A stretch of DNA of 35,672 nucleotides from assembly GCA_947305675.1 (NCBI GenBank), contig CAMZED010000004.1:1-35672 (forward strand). Reading direction: 5' to 3'. The stretch's first letter is position 1. The number at the start of each line of letters is the position of its first letter. The notes under the pieces were generated by a model. That model had not been told where the DNA came from and searched no databases. It saw only the letters and a list, made by a program, of their open reading frames with translations. This DNA is from an uncultured Clostridia bacterium (GTDB lineage: Bacteria > Bacillota > Clostridia > Oscillospirales > CAG-382). Shown here one piece after another: positions 21,774 to 29,637 of this stretch. The translations under genes and the position numbers were made by a program.

Positions 21774-23939
21774 ATGGAGATCAGTCTTGCAAGATCAAAG
21801 TTAAAACCGGCTTTCGCCGGGATACTCTCGGGGGCGGCGGCTTTTGTGCTGGGCACCGCTTCGATCGCCGAAGGCGTTAAGCCTTTCGGCATAAGCCTTA
21901 TATGCGCGGTCGGGAAAGAAAAACGGAAATATGTATTCGCCGGGGCGCTTCTGGCTTCGCTTACCGACAAAAACATATGGCTTTCGGCATTCTGCGCGGT
22001 TTATATATTCATTGTTCTTGCCGCAAAAGAAAAGCACGGCGGCGTGTTCATTTACACCCGCGTATTGCTTGCGCTTTCGGCGAGCGCTCTGCGCGCCGTT
22101 TATATCGCGGTGGGAGGGATCGGATCGGTCGCTTCGGTTTTTTCGCTGATCGCGGCGGTGATATCCTACCCGGCTTTTACATACGCCTTCCGGGGCAGAT
22201 ACGACCGCAAAAAAGAACTGCGCCGGGTAAGATACGAGATATCGCTTTTGGCGTTTGCGTTCGCTTTCACCGCTGCGGCCGCCCCGTTTGAACTGTTCGG
22301 CGTAAACCTCGGCATTATCCCGGCGGCGGGATTCACGCTTTGCGCCGCGCGGCGCAAAGGGTTCGCGTTCGGCGGTATATGCGGGACGGTGTGCGGCCTT
22401 GTCGCCGGAGGAGCGGCGACGGGAGCTTTGGGAGTGATGGGGATGGCTTACGGTCTGCTCGCGGGGGAGAGCGAGCCGCTTGCCGTTATCCTGGGATATA
22501 TGCTTTCGGTTTCGGGCTATTATTACCTTGCCGGAGCCGAAACCACCCCCGCGGCGGCGCTGATGCTTTTGGCTGTGACGGCGGCTTTTTATCCGCTTCG
22601 CAAAAAGATCGCTCCCGCCGAACCGGCTCCGAGCGCCGAAAAGCGCGCCATGGACCGGCGGATGTCGCGTTACGCGGCGACTTTCTCCTCGCTTTCGTCG
22701 CTGTTTTATTCGGTTTCCGACGCCGCGCGCGAACAGAGCGTGAGCGAACTTAACGCCGATATCGTTAAAACCGTCGACGAAAGATGCGGCCATTGCGCCG
22801 GCTGCGAGCTTGACAAAAGCGAAATAACCAACTTCTTCACCAGGGAAATACGCAACAACGGCGTCGTCACCTACGCAAGAATGCCTTCGCACATAACCTA
22901 TCGCTGCCCGAACGCCATGGCTCTGGCGAGATCGGTGAACGGGCTGACCGCTTTGCGCCATGCCGACGGCGAAAAAGGGCTTAAACGTATGGCGGACGAA
23001 TATTCGGCTTTCTCGGCGATACTTTCCGAGGCGGCGAAGAGCCAGGAGGAATCCCGCCGCGAGGACCGCGCCGCCGCGCGGGAGATAAAAAGCCGGCTTG
23101 CGGAGATCGGCGTGACGTGCGACGGGGTCCGCGTAAGCGGAGCGCGCCGGCGCGAGGTGACGGTTTTCGGCGTGGAGCCCGAAAAAATAAGCTGTTCGCC
23201 GGCGGATATATCGGGCGTTTTTTCGGGCGCGGCGGGTACAAAAATGTCCGACCCCGAACTTGTCCCGCACGACGGCTATACCCTTTTAAGATCCCACAGC
23301 GTTCCGGGGTTCAGAATGGAATACGCGAAGTTTTCCGAAGCCAAAAGCGGCGAGCAGGTCTGCGGCGACACGGTGAGCGTTTTTGAAAGCGACGAAAACC
23401 GCTTTGTCTGCCTTGTGTCCGACGGAATGGGCAGCGGGCGCGACGCCGCGCTTACCAGCCGCCTTTCGGCGATAATGCTTGAAAAACTGCTTTGCGTCGG
23501 CGCCGAAAAAGAAAGCGCGCTTAAACTTTTGAACAAGGCGCTGAGCGAAAAGCAGGAAGAGGTATTCGCCACCGTCGATCTGCTCGAGATCGACCGCATC
23601 ACCGGCAAGGGCGAAATAATAAAAGCCGGCGCGGCACCGAGCATACTTATACGCGGCGGAAAATCGTACAATCTCGAATCCCGCACGCCGCCCGCCGGAA
23701 TAATGAAAACCGTGATCGCCGACAAAAAGACTTTTGAGGTTCGGAAAGGCGATATGATCGTTATGATGAGCGACGGGATAATGCAGACCGGCTCTGAAAA
23801 AAAGATCCTCCCCGCCGAGGGGATCCCGCCGATGCCCTCTGCGCGGGCGCTCGCCGAAAAGATCCTGCGCGACGCGCGCGACGAGCTCGGGTGCGGGGGA
23901 GAGGACGATATGTCTGTCTGTGTAATTCGCGTCTATTAG
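21774..23939 (+). CDS. spoIIE: Stage II sporulation protein E (membrane PP2C-type phosphatase)
   Basis: A 721-residue protein with the SpoIIE layout: a hydrophobic N-terminal third (about residues 10-285) with around ten membrane helices, a cytoplasmic linker carrying CGHCAGCEL and YRCPNAMAL, and a PP2C-like phosphatase domain (about 505-721) with CGDTVSVFE, LVSDGMGSGRDAAL, ATVDLLEID, KAGAAPSILIRGG, MIVMMSDGIMQ and GGEDDMSVCVI. The known role is dephosphorylation of SpoIIAA to release sigma-F in the forespore, plus polar septation. The Asp residues for Mn binding are in place (SDGMGSG, SDGIMQ, EDDMS). AAAGGA precedes the ATG. The stop codon TAG abuts and shares its last two bases with the left end of repeat array 2. 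Confidence 0.93.
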   Translation: MEISLARSKLKPAFAGILSGAAAFVLGTASIAEGVKPFGISLICAVGKEKRKYVFAGALLASLTDKNIWLSAFCAVYIFIVLAAKEKHGGVFIYTRVLLALSASALRAVYIAVGGIGSVASVFSLIAAVISYPAFTYAFRGRYDRKKELRRVRYEISLLAFAFAFTAAAAPFELFGVNLGIIPAAGFTLCAARRKGFAFGGICGTVCGLVAGGAATGALGVMGMAYGLLAGESEPLAVILGYMLSVSGYYYLAGAETTPAAALMLLAVTAAFYPLRKKIAPAEPAPSAEKRAMDRRMSRYAATFSSLSSLFYSVSDAAREQSVSELNADIVKTVDERCGHCAGCELDKSEITNFFTREIRNNGVVTYARMPSHITYRCPNAMALARSVNGLTALRHADGEKGLKRMADEYSAFSAILSEAAKSQEESRREDRAAAREIKSRLAEIGVTCDGVRVSGARRREVTVFGVEPEKISCSPADISGVFSGAAGTKMSDPELVPHDGYTLLRSHSVPGFRMEYAKFSEAKSGEQVCGDTVSVFESDENRFVCLVSDGMGSGRDAALTSRLSAIMLEKLLCVGAEKESALKLLNKALSEKQEEVFATVDLLEIDRITGKGEIIKAGAAPSILIRGGKSYNLESRTPPAGIMKTVIADKKTFEVRKGDMIVMMSDGIMQTGSEKKILPAEGIPPMPSARALAEKILRDARDELGCGGEDDMSVCVIRVY

Positions 23940-23991
23940 AGACCGTGTATAATCGGCTGTTTACGCACAAGTTGATCAATAAAATAAATTC

Positions 23992-24036
23992 GGAAAGGGT
24001 TATTCCGTACTTTCGTTCGGTGTAATCCTTTTTTCG
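23992..24036 (+). terminator. Intrinsic terminator of spoIIE (repeat unit 1)
   Basis: AAAGGGTTATTCCG against CGGTGTAATCCTTT followed by a T-run. Related hairpins stand at about 24219-24262 (weaker T-run) and 24474-24516. Confidence 0.8.
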
Positions 24037-24473
24037 TTTCCCCGATTATTATAATTTATATAACTTGTGCTTGCACGAAAAGCTCGACTGCTTTACGGTT
24101 GTAAAGCGACGCTCGCTTTTCCTGCAAAACATCTCGATTCTACGCGGTCTCTGCGCCGTACCGCGTTGGTGTATAATCGGCTGTTTACGCACAAGTTAAG
24201 CAGAAAAATAAATCAAAAAAGGGTTATACCGCGCTTATGTTCGGCATAATCCGTTTCTCGTTCCCCCGATTATTATGATTTATATAACTTTTGCTTTTCC
24301 GAAAACGTCGACTGCCGTAGACCTCTACGGCGACGCTCGCTTTTCCTGCAAAACATTTCGATTCTACACGGTCTCCGCGCCGTACCGTGTTGGCGGATAA
24401 TCGGCTGTTTACGCACAAGTTGATTAATTACAATCGGCTGTTTACGCACAAGTTAAGCAGAAAAATAAATTCG

Positions 24474-24516
24474 GAAAGGGTTATTCCGCGCTTATGTTCG
24501 GCGTAACCCTTTTTTC
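24474..24516 (+). terminator. Last terminator of repeat array 2
   Basis: AAAGGGTTATTCCG pairs with CGGCGTAACCCTTT and is followed by TTTTC. It isolates spoIIE and the array from the promoter at 24555. Confidence 0.75.
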
Positions 24517-24554
24517 AGCGGAGCGGGCAGACCGATAAACGTTGTTTGCCGCTA

Positions 24555-24583
24555 TTGATTTTTTTGAACGAAAGTGATAGAAT
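24555..24583 (+). promoter_or_regulatory. Promoter of the flavoprotein-pepT operon
   Basis: TTGATT (24555-24560), 17-bp spacer ending TGA, TAGAAT (24578-24583): extended -10 sigma-A type, 34 bp before the ATG. Confidence 0.7.
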
Positions 24584-24617
24584 AGCGGCGCAAGAACGTT
24601 TTTCGGGAGAATCATTT

Positions 24618-25988
24618 ATGAATTACGACGTTATAATCATCGGAGCGGGCCCCGGCGGGATATTCACCGCTTATGAGCTTACGCAAAAAAGCCCGGGACT
24701 TAAAGTCGGAGTTTTCGAGCTCGGACATCCGCTTTCACAGCGGAAATGCCCCATCGACGGCAAAAAAATAAAAAGCTGCGTAAACTGCAAAACCTGCGCG
24801 ATAATGAGCGGGTTCGGCGGAGCCGGCGCTTTTTCCGACGGAAAATACAACATAACCAATCAGTTCGGCGGCACGCTTTACGAATACGTCGGCAAAGAAC
24901 CCGCGCTTGAACTTATGCGCTACGTCGACGGAATAAACATTGCCCACGGCGGAAAAGGGACAAAGCTTTATTCCACCGCCGACACCGCGCTTAAAAAGAA
25001 ATGCCTTGAAAACAAACTTCATTTACTCGACGCTCAGGTTCGCCATCTCGGCACCGACATAAACTACGTTGTGCTTGAAAACCTGTATGACGAGCTTAAG
25101 GACAAGGTGGATTTTCACTTCGACACCGCGATATCCTCGGTCAACAAGACCGGAGACGGGTTCGAGGTGTTCGCCGGCGAGCAGAAATACACCGGCAGAT
25201 ACTGCGTGATCTCGGTCGGCAGGAGCGGAAGCAAATGGATGGAGACGGTCTGTCGCGATCTCGGAATAACGACCCGTTCCAACCGCGTCGATATCGGCGT
25301 GAGGGTCGAGCTTCCGGCGGAAGTGTTCTCGCACATTACCGATGAACTTTACGAGAGCAAGATCGTTTACCGCACCGAAAAGTTCGAAGATCTTGTCCGC
25401 ACATTCTGTATGAATCCCCACGGCGCCGTGGTAAACGAAAACACCAACGGCATTATCACCGTGAACGGGCACAGTTATGAAGATAAATCCAAGCACACCG
25501 AGAACACCAATTTCGCACTGTTGGTAAGCAAGCATTTTTCGGAACCGTTCAAAGACAGCAACGGCTACGGCGAAAGCATTGCAAGGCTTTCGAATATGCT
25601 GGGCGGCGGAGTGATAGTGCAGCGGTTCGGCGACCTTGTGCGCGGGCGGCGCAGTACCGAACGCCGCATAGAGGAAAGTTATCTGACCCCGACTCTGGCG
25701 GCGACTCCCGGCGATCTGAGCCTGGTAATACCGAAGCGGATACTCGACGGAATAATCGAAATGATCTACGCCCTCGACAAGATCGCCCCCGGAACCGCCA
25801 ACGACGACACCCTGCTTTACGGCGTGGAAGTAAAGTTTTACAATATGGAAGTCGAGATCGACCGCAATCTCGAAACGGAATGCAAAGGGCTTTACGTGAT
25901 AGGCGACTGCTCGGGAGTTACCCATTCGCTTTCGCACGCTTCGGCGTCCGGCGTTTATGTCGCAAGACAGATCGGAGGAAAGCAATGA
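24618..25988 (+). CDS. FAD-dependent dehydrogenase (COG2509-like)
   Basis: A 456-residue flavoprotein beginning with the FAD Rossmann motif MNYDVIIIGAGPGGIFTAYEL. A cysteine-bearing segment CPIDGKKIKSCVNCKTC followed by SGFGGAGAFSDGK is typical of the uncharacterised COG2509 dehydrogenases; the CxxC may bind a metal or be redox active. The second nucleotide signature near the C-terminus is GLYVIGDCSGVTHSLSHA. The substrate is unknown. The start at 24618 is chosen because GGGAGA precedes it and the Rossmann strand follows at once; the upstream in-frame ATG at 24546 lies before the promoter. Its stop overlaps the pepT start as ATGA. Confidence 0.88.
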   Translation: MNYDVIIIGAGPGGIFTAYELTQKSPGLKVGVFELGHPLSQRKCPIDGKKIKSCVNCKTCAIMSGFGGAGAFSDGKYNITNQFGGTLYEYVGKEPALELMRYVDGINIAHGGKGTKLYSTADTALKKKCLENKLHLLDAQVRHLGTDINYVVLENLYDELKDKVDFHFDTAISSVNKTGDGFEVFAGEQKYTGRYCVISVGRSGSKWMETVCRDLGITTRSNRVDIGVRVELPAEVFSHITDELYESKIVYRTEKFEDLVRTFCMNPHGAVVNENTNGIITVNGHSYEDKSKHTENTNFALLVSKHFSEPFKDSNGYGESIARLSNMLGGGVIVQRFGDLVRGRRSTERRIEESYLTPTLAATPGDLSLVIPKRILDGIIEMIYALDKIAPGTANDDTLLYGVEVKFYNMEVEIDRNLETECKGLYVIGDCSGVTHSLSHASASGVYVARQIGGKQ

Positions 25989-27187
25989 CCGTACTTGAAC
26001 GTTTCCTTAAATACGTTTCTTTCGGCACCAACTCGGACGAGGATTCGCTTTCCTGCCCCTCGACGTCATCGCAGCTTGAACTGGGAAGGTATCTTGCCGA
26101 GGAACTCGGCTCGCTCGGAGCCGAGGGCGCCCACCTTGACGAAAACGGCTACGTTTACGGTTTTATTCCGGCGACGGAGGGCTGTGAAAACGCGCCGACT
26201 GTCGGGCTGATATCCCACATGGACACCTCGCCCGCGGTTAAGGGCGACGGGATAAACCCGCGCGTGATCCGCTATTCCGGCGGCGATATAATCCTTAACG
26301 AAAGCACCCGCATCTCGCCCGAGGAATTCCCCGCGCTGAACGCGCACGTCGGCGAAACCCTGGTGGTCACCGACGGGACCACTCTTTTAGGCGCGGACGA
26401 CAAAGCCGGGATCGCCGAAATATTCACGGTTTGCGAATATCTTGCCGAACACCCGGAGGTATCTCACGGCGCGATATCGGTATGTATCACCCCGGACGAA
26501 GAGATCGGCCGCGGCGCCGACCGGTTCGATCTTGAAAAATTCGGCGCGGATTGGGCTTACACCGTCGACGGCGGCGAGCTGGGCGAGATAGAATACGAAT
26601 GTTTCAACGCCGCGTCTGCGACGGTCACGGTGAAAGGATTGAACATCCACCCCGGATCAGCCAAAAACAAAATGAAAAACGCCGCGCTTATGGCTTGCGA
26701 GCTTGTGGGTATGCTTCCGGCAGCCGAAACTCCGGCGCACACCGAGGGATACGAAGGGTTTTATCACCTTTGCGGGATATCCGGCGACGAATCCGCCGCA
26801 AAAGTTAAACTTATAATACGCGATCACGACCGCGAAAAGTTCGAATCGCGGAAAGATTTTGTTAAAAACGCCTGCGCTTATCTTAACGGTGTTTACGGCG
26901 ACGGAACTTTTGAATGTGTTATCGTCGACAGCTATTACAATATGAAAGAAAAGATCCTTCCGCATATGCACGTCGTACGCGCGGCGGAAGAAGCGATGCG
27001 CAAATGCGGAGTCACCCCGAAAACCGTTGCGATCCGCGGCGGCACCGACGGCGCGCGCCTTTCCTATGAAGGGCTTCCCTGCCCCAATATTTCCACGGGC
27101 GGCGCCAACTTCCACAGCGTTCACGAATACGTATCGGTCAACGCGATGGAAAAGATGGTGGAAGTGATCATCGAACTTATAAAATAA
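25985..27187 (+). CDS. pepT: Peptidase T (tripeptide aminopeptidase)
   Basis: A 400-residue M20-family dizinc aminopeptidase that removes N-terminal residues from tripeptides in the cytosol. Metal and catalytic residues are in LISHMDTSPAVKGD (His and Asp), LLGADDKAGIAEI (bridging Asp), TPDEEIGRGAD (general base and ligand Glu), AYTVDGGELGEIE (Asp ligand) and the last His in GANFHSVHEY. IRGGTDGARLSYEGLPCPN is the typical substrate-site loop. GGAGG stands 7 nt before the ATG inside the upstream gene, with which it overlaps by 4 nt. It ends before a bidirectional terminator at 27235. Confidence 0.95.
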   Translation: MTVLERFLKYVSFGTNSDEDSLSCPSTSSQLELGRYLAEELGSLGAEGAHLDENGYVYGFIPATEGCENAPTVGLISHMDTSPAVKGDGINPRVIRYSGGDIILNESTRISPEEFPALNAHVGETLVVTDGTTLLGADDKAGIAEIFTVCEYLAEHPEVSHGAISVCITPDEEIGRGADRFDLEKFGADWAYTVDGGELGEIEYECFNAASATVTVKGLNIHPGSAKNKMKNAALMACELVGMLPAAETPAHTEGYEGFYHLCGISGDESAAKVKLIIRDHDREKFESRKDFVKNACAYLNGVYGDGTFECVIVDSYYNMKEKILPHMHVVRAAEEAMRKCGVTPKTVAIRGGTDGARLSYEGLPCPNISTGGANFHSVHEYVSVNAMEKMVEVIIELIK

Positions 27188-27234
27188 TACTTTTATAAAA
27201 TAATACTTATAAAATAATAATCAAACAGCAAAAA

Positions 27235-27268
27235 GGGCAGCCGGCGCATTATTACGGACCGGTTGCCC
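27235..27268. terminator. Bidirectional terminator between pepT and ricT
   Basis: GGGCAGCCGG (27235-27244) pairs with CCGGTTGCCC (27259-27268), with one G-T pair, around a 14-nt loop. An A-run precedes and T-rich DNA follows. Upstream, TAATACTT/TATAAAA short direct repeats fill 27184-27220. Confidence 0.75.
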
Positions 27269-27282
27269 TTATTTGTCGATAT

Positions 27283-28482
27283 TTATTTGTCCTCAAGTTC
27301 TTTGAGGTCCTCGCTGACTTCTTCTTTTACTTTTATCATACCGAGGACTTTAAGTTCGCTTTTTCCGAACACCTTAAGCGTTTGATCGCTGTTCATTTTT
27401 ACTTTTATCCTGCCGGTGAGGAAACTGCTCTCGACGATAACGCCGCGCCCTTTTGGGGTATCGACGATGGTGTCGACCTTGGGGAAGGTGGCGTATTCCC
27501 TCTCGTAAGTATCGTTTTCAAAGCGCAGGCAGCACATAAGTCTGCCGCAGGCGCCGCTGATCTTTGCGGACGAGAGCGAAAGGTTTTGCTCTTTCGCCAT
27601 TTTTATCGATACCTGGGCGAAATCCGGAAGGAACGTGTTGCAGCAGAACGGTCTGCCGCAGCAGCCCAGCCCGCCGAACAGTTTTGCCTCGTCGCGGACG
27701 CCGATCTGGCGCAGTTCGATCCTGGTGCGGAAAACTCCGGCGAGATCTTTTACAAGTTCGCGGAAGTCCACCCTTCCCTCGGCGGTGAAATAAAAGCAAA
27801 GTTTGGCGTTGTCGTGGGTGTATTCGACATCGACCAACTGCATTTCCAACCCGTTTTTGGCGACCTTTTCATACCAGATCGGGCGGGCTTCCTCCTCCAG
27901 GCGGCGGTTTTCGGCATTGCGGGCGTCGTCCTCGGGAGTCGCTTTGCGCATTACGGGTTTCAGCGGGAACACCACCTCGGATTCGGGGACCTCTTTGTTG
28001 CCGAGCGCCACTTCGCCGTATTCGACGCCGCGCACCGTCTCGACGACGGCGTGCTCGCCTTTTGAAAAAGAGACGCCTTCCGGCGCGAAGTAATAAACTT
28101 TTCCGCCGTTGCGGAACCTTATGCCGACCACCTCGACTTTCGGCGACCCATCGTCGGCGGGCGCGGCGCTTTCGGATGAAGGCTCGTAATCAAAAAGATA
28201 CTTGCGCTCCTCCTCGGGCGGGGGGGTGAACCCGGTCGCGGCGACGGCTTCCGGCGCTTCGTCGCGGACCTCCGGACGGGGATTTTTTGTATTGTCGCGC
28301 GGGCGGTCTTTGTTCCGGGCAAGGTTTTCTTTGGTTTCTTTATTCTGCGGTTCTTTATTCTGCGGTTTGTTCCTGCCGCCGTACCCGTGCCCGCCGCGAT
28401 GGCGGTTTCCGCGGCGCGCTCCGCCGTTGAAATGATTTTTCTCGGACCTTTCGGTTCTTTCGGGGGATTTGTTTTCTTCCAT
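27283..28482 (-). CDS. ricT: RicT/YaaT (PSP1 domain) regulatory protein with N-terminal extension
   Basis: A 399-residue protein. The C-terminal part (about 150-330) is the PSP1 domain with the cysteine clusters GGLGCCGRPFCCNTFL and ISGACGRLMCCLRFE, which in Bacillus bind [4Fe-4S] clusters in the RicAFT complex that steers RNase Y maturation of mRNAs and affects phosphorelay entry into sporulation. Residues 1-110 are an extra low-complexity tail rich in Asn, Lys, Arg and Gly, with a repeated NKEPQNKETKEN-like stretch, which could bind RNA. Start 28482 is chosen because AGGAG lies 7 nt upstream; the frame further upstream is Arg-rich and lies inside holB. The holB-ricT pairing is conserved in Firmicutes. 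Confidence 0.9.
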   Translation of the reverse strand: MEENKSPERTERSEKNHFNGGARRGNRHRGGHGYGGRNKPQNKEPQNKETKENLARNKDRPRDNTKNPRPEVRDEAPEAVAATGFTPPPEEERKYLFDYEPSSESAAPADDGSPKVEVVGIRFRNGGKVYYFAPEGVSFSKGEHAVVETVRGVEYGEVALGNKEVPESEVVFPLKPVMRKATPEDDARNAENRRLEEEARPIWYEKVAKNGLEMQLVDVEYTHDNAKLCFYFTAEGRVDFRELVKDLAGVFRTRIELRQIGVRDEAKLFGGLGCCGRPFCCNTFLPDFAQVSIKMAKEQNLSLSSAKISGACGRLMCCLRFENDTYEREYATFPKVDTIVDTPKGRGVIVESSFLTGRIKVKMNSDQTLKVFGKSELKVLGMIKVKEEVSEDLKELEDK

Positions 28483-28502
28483 TGTTTTTCTCCTATATGT
28501 TT

Positions 28503-29453
28503 TCAGCCGGCGGCGGAAACGACAAGATCCGACGCGAGCTTTGCCGTCGCGGCGGTGACGTTTGCGTTTCCGGCAAGTGAAATGAGGCATAAAGTCGCCG
28601 ATTCCGCCATACGGGCAAGCGCACGCTTCGAGGATCTTGCGGCGGCGCCGACGGCTTCCGCTCCGTAATCGCCGGCAAATCCGTATTTGACTTTGGCGGC
28701 GGAATCGCACAGCGCGACGAATTCTTTAAGAACTTCTTCAAGTTTGTCGCGTTTGTATTTGGCGGCGACAAGTTTTATCAAAAGCCCGTACCTGTCGTGC
28801 GCGAGCGCAAGACGCATTATCTCCGCCGCTTTGCCGCGGACCTCGCCCGTATCCGGCGAAAGCATCCGGCGCGCCTCGCCAAGGTTGCCCTGCGCGGCGG
28901 CGGCTGCGAAAGCGATATCTTTCCCCGGCACGGCGGGAAATTCGGCGGAGAGCAGTTCGAGCAGTTCGCCCTCGCCGAGGCCGTCGAGCCTGACGCGCTG
29001 CCCGCGCGACAAAACGGTGGGCAGAAGCGAGGACCGGCTTTCGGTCAAAAGAAAGATCACGACGCTTTCGGGCGGTTCTTCGAATATCTTAAGCAGCGCG
29101 TTTTGCGCGTCTGAACGGAGCTTGTCCGCGCCGTTCACGATAAACACCTGGCGTTCGCCGTCGTTGGGTTTAAGCGTGCCGCGGCGGACGAGTTCGCGCA
29201 CGTCGTTGATCGAAGCCGCTTTTTCGCCGTCACCGACGACAAAAATATCGGGGTGTTCACCCATCCCGGCTTTTACGCAGCTTTCGCAAACTCCGCAGGG
29301 CTTGTGTTTCCCGGTGCAAAGCAGCGCACGGGCGCAATAAAGCGCAAAATCAAGCTTGCCGACCCCGGCGGGGCCGTCGACGATATAGGCGTGTGAATTC
29401 ACGCCGTTTTCGACTTTTGCGGAAAAAAGCGCTTTTTCGGCTGAGTTGAGCAT
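28503..29453 (-). CDS. holB: DNA polymerase III subunit delta'
   Basis: A 316-residue clamp-loader subunit of the AAA+ family. The P-loop GPAGVGKLDFA (residues about 29-39) has Leu where Ser/Thr normally coordinates Mg, in keeping with a delta' that does not hydrolyse ATP. The zinc module CTGKHKPCGVCESC follows (about 47-60). Then come RQVFIVNGADKL, QNALLKIFEEPPE and TVLSRGQ, in which the canonical SRC sensor Cys is Gly. The C-terminal collar is present. The ATG is preceded by AGGGA. ricT follows 20 nt later on the same strand and its ribosome site lies in the short gap, so the two are co-transcribed. Confidence 0.92.
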   Translation of the reverse strand: MLNSAEKALFSAKVENGVNSHAYIVDGPAGVGKLDFALYCARALLCTGKHKPCGVCESCVKAGMGEHPDIFVVGDGEKAASINDVRELVRRGTLKPNDGERQVFIVNGADKLRSDAQNALLKIFEEPPESVVIFLLTESRSSLLPTVLSRGQRVRLDGLGEGELLELLSAEFPAVPGKDIAFAAAAAQGNLGEARRMLSPDTGEVRGKAAEIMRLALAHDRYGLLIKLVAAKYKRDKLEEVLKEFVALCDSAAKVKYGFAGDYGAEAVGAAARSSKRALARMAESATLCLISLAGNANVTAATAKLASDLVVSAAG

Positions 29454-29470
29454 GGCACGTCCCTGAAAAG

Positions 29471-29516
29471 TTCGTAATATACTTAATATGATATTCGTAA
29501 TATACTTAATATGATA
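29471..29516. repeat. Perfect 23-bp direct duplication upstream of holB
   Basis: TTCGTAATATACTTAATATG plus ATA occurs twice in direct succession (29471-29493 and 29494-29516). It lies in the holB leader, contains -10-like elements on the minus strand (TATCAT, TATATT), and the next bases TATAATATCAC also give TATTAT after TGA. It may duplicate a promoter or operator element. Confidence 0.8.
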
Positions 29517-29567
29517 TATAATATCACAAAAACTCGAAGAATAAAAGGGGTATTTATAAAAAATAAT

Positions 29568-29596
29568 TTGACAAAATATTATAAAAGGGCTATGAT
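29568..29596 (+). promoter_or_regulatory. Sigma-A promoter of the pantothenate kinase gene
   Basis: TTGACA (29568-29573), 17-bp spacer, TATGAT (29591-29596), 41 bp before the ATG at 29638. Confidence 0.8.
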
Positions 29597-29637
29597 ACTG
29601 TAAGAAGTTACTCCGTCAGTTGAAAGAGGTGCAATCG

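Larger units (their letters stand above)
23938..24516 (+). repeat. Tandem 224-bp structured repeat array 2 (two full units, partial third, duplicated head)
   Basis: Heads (TAATCGGCTGTTTACGCAC) at 23950, 24174 and 24398 keep the exact 224-bp period of array 1, and a fourth head lies 33 bp after the third (24431) before the final terminator. Unit 1 has the apical stem GCTTTAC/GTAAAGC where all other units have GCCGTAG/CTACGGC, a paired change on both sides. Its left end AGAGACC and right end GGTCTCT also change together compared with GGAGACC/GGTCTCC. Unit 2 carries the variants GTGTA and TACAC at its ends, again complementary. The array fills the gene-free interval 23940-24617 between spoIIE and the next promoter. 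Confidence 0.9.

Noticed and set aside
21801..23270. Minus-strand frame of 489 codons opposite spoIIE
   Set aside because: Arg-rich shadow product without domain; spoIIE is certain.
20261..24516. CRISPR array
   Set aside because: The period is 224 bp with whole units repeated, not short repeats with unique spacers, and no cas genes are near.
28503..28710. Upstream extension of ricT to 28710
   Set aside because: The extra residues are Arg-rich and encoded inside holB; the ATG at 28482 has a strong ribosome site.
28503..29453. holB as a broken ATPase because of GKL in the P-loop and SRG for SRC
   Set aside because: Delta' subunits are not ATP-hydrolysing and often have a degenerate P-loop; the gene is otherwise complete.
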